Shown here: positions 61,348-64,000 of the stretch, one piece after another | How positions within the stretch are numbered: the stretch's first letter is position 1 | How the letters are laid out: each line of letters opens with the position of its first letter | NCBI GenBank assembly: GCA_949825025.1 | Contig: OX463784.1 | Span: 6,641,431 to 6,705,430 of the forward strand | Direction: 5' to 3' | DNA length: 64,000 nt | DNA from: Siphlonurus alternatus | Lineage: Eukaryota; Arthropoda; Insecta; Ephemeroptera; Siphlonuridae | Program-made: the position numbers and the translations under genes | Notes under the pieces: generated by a model | The model's database searches: none | What the model saw: only the letters and a program-made list of their open reading frames with translations | What the model was told of the DNA's origin: nothing

Positions 61348-61737
61348 TTAAGATAAAGGTAACGCCGAACAGCTGTTCGACGTAATCCCCTTTGATTAAC
61401 ATGTAAACCTTAACAAATTGACAAAAATTCTGAAATTTTTTTGAGAGGCAGATTTGATATTAGTGCCTAAAGGCCATAGAAAAAATTTCAAAACAATTTA
61501 ACGAGCCGATTTTTTTTTTTTTAATTTTCAGCATAGGGCTTTCCCATGGAGAGCCAAACTAAAAACTTAATTTAAAAAAATCGTCTCGTTAAATGTTTTT
61601 GAAACTTTTTCTATGACTTTTAGGCACTAATATCTGCCTCTCAAAAAATTTTCAGAATTTTTGTCAATTTGCTAAGGTTTACATGTTAATCAAAGGGGAT
61701 TACGTCGAACAGCTGTTCGACGTTCTCTCTACCTTAA
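61348..61737. mobile_element. TTAA-flanked palindromic MITE (TTAAGGTAGAGAT ends), copy 2
   Basis: TTAAGATAAAGGTAACG at the left and TCTCTACCTTAA at the right. GAACAGCTGTTCGACGTAAT pairs with ATTACGTCGAACAGCTGTTC. The AAGCCTGTATTACACG MITE follows directly. Confidence 0.8.
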
Positions 61738-61881
61738 GCCTGTATTACACGATACAATTTTTCTAGCTATTGCATACAATATTGCCTTACACGAAAACTT
61801 GAATTCCATTTGTTTGTATGGAGATGAAATTTTCTTGCAAGAAAAAATTGTATGCAAAATTGTATGGTGTAATACAGGCTT
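61736..61881. mobile_element. AAGCCTGTATTACACG MITE, copy 6
   Basis: AAGCCTGTATTACACGATAC and ATGGTGTAATACAGGCTT at the ends. ATTGCCTTACACGAAAACTT and GAAATTTTCTTGCAAG inside. It shares its first bases with the TTAA of the preceding MITE. Confidence 0.85.
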
Positions 61882-62086
61882 ATAATACAATAAGCTGGGA
61901 TGAAGAGCGGATTGTTGACGCCATGTTGTTTACTTCAGAGTTTATATCACGAGAAAATGCTGACATGACGTAAAATGAGAAATTAATATTCCAACAGCTT
62001 AACTCACGACATTTTGATTTATTGAGGCTCAAAATTGCCTCCCTGGTTTACCACAAAATTCTAAAAATAGCGCAACGAAGGCAGTC

Positions 62087-62200
62087 TTATTTAACTCGGT
62101 TTTCTTCGTGGATGTTCGGAAGTACATCGGCTCGTGAGATCCTACGTTAAAAACTATCAATAGAAAAGGACGTTATATATGACGAAAACCAAAATTTGTT
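62087..62200. mobile_element. palindromic MITE with AACTTGGTTTTC ends, copy 3 (shortened)
   Basis: ATTTAACTCGGTTTTCTTCG at the left and GACGAAAACCAAAATTTG at the right. CGGAAGTACATCGGCTCGTG is the core. Shorter than copies 1 and 2. Confidence 0.6.
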
Positions 62201-62252
62201 TGCCCTATTGATAAAATTGTCTATCTCCATCCGTACTAACTTATTGTACTGT

Positions 62253-62363
62253 CATCGCCTCGGAAAATTTCCCTCTGTGGACTTGTTGATCACCAAGCCT
62301 CGTAAGAATAACACAGAGCATGGTGATTAACAAGACTGCAAGTGAGAAATTTTCCAAGGCAAC
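62253..62363. mobile_element. palindromic MITE with CGCCTTGGAAAATTTCCC ends, copy 3
   Basis: TCATCGCCTCGGAAAATTTC then CCTC pairs with GAGAAATTTTCCAAGGCAA. CTTGTTGATCACCA pairs with TGGTGATTAACAAG. Confidence 0.8.
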
Positions 62364-63483
62364 GAATATACCAACAAGGCTGCAGCCCATTTGCTTATCA
62401 TCGTCTTATTTTATAAGCATGAAATCTACGACTTGAGTACCCTAAAACAGATTTAAAAAAAAAATAACAAAATTGCGTTCAATAAGAAGTAGTTTTCATT
62501 TTTCAATTGATCAATAAGTAATTATTGTCATAATAATCACATATAATCGCAGAATCACGTAGAACAAGTAGAAGATAAAATATTTAATTTATACGTATTT
62601 AAATCACGTATAAAATCAATTAACCAGCTCTAAAATGAAATAACAAGAAAATGAGTTTGTAAACTTAATTACTGAAGGATTCAAACTTAAATTGACAAAA
62701 TAAATACAAACTTCCAAATTTAAAGTTTTTAGTTTTTTTTTTAAAAAAAAGGAGCGGGTCACACTAACACATATCTCATAAGTCATAACACATATAGATC
62801 TTCATAATTCTTCATTCCAACTGAACTAACTTTATATTCAGAAGATTCCCATTTCAAATTCAAGGTGTATGTCCTTTTAAAAATAAACCAAGTTTAACAT
62901 ATTACAAAACTTCAGAATAAATAAATGCTTATTAGATGAACATAAACCTTGAACTTTGCACAGTAAAATAAAATTAAATATCCGCTGGATCTATTGAAGT
63001 ACTTAGTTTTTTAATTATTATTTCGTTCAACTCTTTACTTTAGCTTTGTTTTCATTTACAAAACTTTCAAAGATTAAAATATACGAAACAGGAAGTCATA
63101 ATATTAGCAACTTCCTCAAGGGGATGATAAATCGATCTGCCTATTTCCAATATCAGTGAAGTCAAACTGCCTATTTTTATTAAAATGATGGAGCGATGAC
63201 GTCATCACAGACGTCACTTGCTGCAGATGAAGAAAGGAAATCGAAATGAAGGAGTTTTTGTAGTCAAATCATGGAAATGTTTTATATTATTTTAATCAAT
63301 TTATGTAAGATATATTCCGTTTTCGTTGTTTTCATGAAGATTCAATTAATTGATTTGAAATTTAATAATAAATTTTATATGAAATGCAGTAAATATGGGT
63401 TTTCGATAATTTAATATAATCATTTTTAAAATTTAGTGAATACTTTTTAATGAAATAAATCAAGTAGATATATCAAGAGATTT

Positions 63484-63759
63484 CCCTAGTTGAAAAATTA
63501 CATCTTCAACTCATCCTTTACAAGTCTAAACCTAATCTTTTTACCTCTAAAACACATCTTATTTCCTCTTCGCTCAATATAAAAGTGAGGACGAAATGAA
63601 GACAATATTTCTAACATTTTATTATGCTCAAGAAGAGGAAAAAATAAGTAATCTTGTCTTGTCCCCTCTTTTTTCTTCTAAAATGGTACAAAATGAGAGG
63701 ACAAAAGACTAGTTGAGAGCTTAATAGAGAAGAAAATATAAGATTTATTTCAACTCGGG
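63484..63759 (-). mobile_element. GTTGAAA-ended MITE, copy 9
   Basis: Reverse orientation: CCCTAGTTGAAAAATTACAT at the left, AAGTCTAAACCTAATC, CTCAAGAAGAGGAAAAAATA, then ATTTATTTCAACTCGGG at the right. Confidence 0.85.
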
Positions 63760-64000
63760 TTATAATTATTATGCTAGCTCTCCCAAAGTATATTGTGTTC
63801 ACCATATGCCAAAAAATCTCTTTACAGAAAATGATCTCAAATAGAATAAATTAAAATAAAGTTACTCAATTCCAAGGTGTACACAAAAATTATAATAGTA
63901 AGCAACTCATTTCACTTTCAAAATTGATTTATATATGAAAATATTGTCAATTAAATTAAAATAAATATTCTATCAAAGTTATTAGACCTTTAAATATCAA

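Larger units (their letters stand above)
58667..64000 (+). other. start of the intron after the UCR1 exon
   Basis: Begins GTGAGTCC. I looked for the next UCR1 exon (DLIVTPFAQ..LASLR) and did not find it, so the intron continues past the window. It holds the repeats listed. The stretches 60200-60650, 60980-61340 and 62380-63480 show only AT-rich DNA apart from one TGACGTCA at 63197-63204. Confidence 0.8.

Noticed and set aside
58667..64000. Search for the next UCR1/UCR2 exon
   Set aside because: No stretch encoding DLIVTPFAQ or similar with splice sites was found.

Overview
The window looks like arthropod (most likely insect) nuclear DNA. It is strongly AT-rich, has no dense open reading frames, and carries long GA/CT microsatellites and many short palindromic transposon remnants. 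The only gene I can name with confidence is a cAMP-specific phosphodiesterase of the PDE4/dunce family on the + strand. Its diagnostic exon, 58487-58666, encodes the start of the UCR1 regulatory region with the motifs [27 protein letters not shown] and [10 protein letters not shown]. The species cannot be fixed from the sequence; a hemipteran-like genome is only a guess.

Three further stretches read as upstream coding exons of the same gene: exon A 28577-28671, exon B 32681-32791 and exon C 48629-48867. Each ends at a GT donor after the second base of a codon, and the UCR1 exon starts with the third base of a codon, so all join it in frame. A+B+UCR1 and C+UCR1 would give two long isoforms with different N-termini. 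A+UCR1, skipping the 111-nt exon B, also stays in frame. Exon A starts MGQHWC followed by a basic run, which resembles an N-terminal lipid-anchoring signal. The catalytic domain, UCR2 and the rest of UCR1 are not in the window and should lie to the right.

Layout: 1-28576 is 5' flank or an upstream intron; 28672-32680, 32792-48628 and 48868-58486 are introns; 58667-64000 is the start of the next intron. These regions hold at least a dozen families of inverted-repeat elements. They include a CRE-bearing MITE (4 copies), a GTTGAAA-ended MITE (9 copies), an AAGCCTGTATTACACG-ended MITE (6 copies, one inserted in another), several TTAA-flanked palindromes and a group with ends like GGGNNATTCACRAAG. 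There are also SINEs derived from 5S rRNA (3 near-complete copies plus fragments), a tRNA-like Pol III unit, a probable solo LTR and a GC-rich 0.5-kb terminal-inverted-repeat element.

The most notable points are: the predicted lipid-anchored PDE4 N-terminus; about twenty exact TGACGTCA (cAMP response element) octamers in and around a cAMP phosphodiesterase gene, mostly brought by MITEs; and several very long near-perfect hairpins that, if transcribed in introns, would form long double-stranded RNA. A 200-N gap at 22252-22451 interrupts a GA tract.
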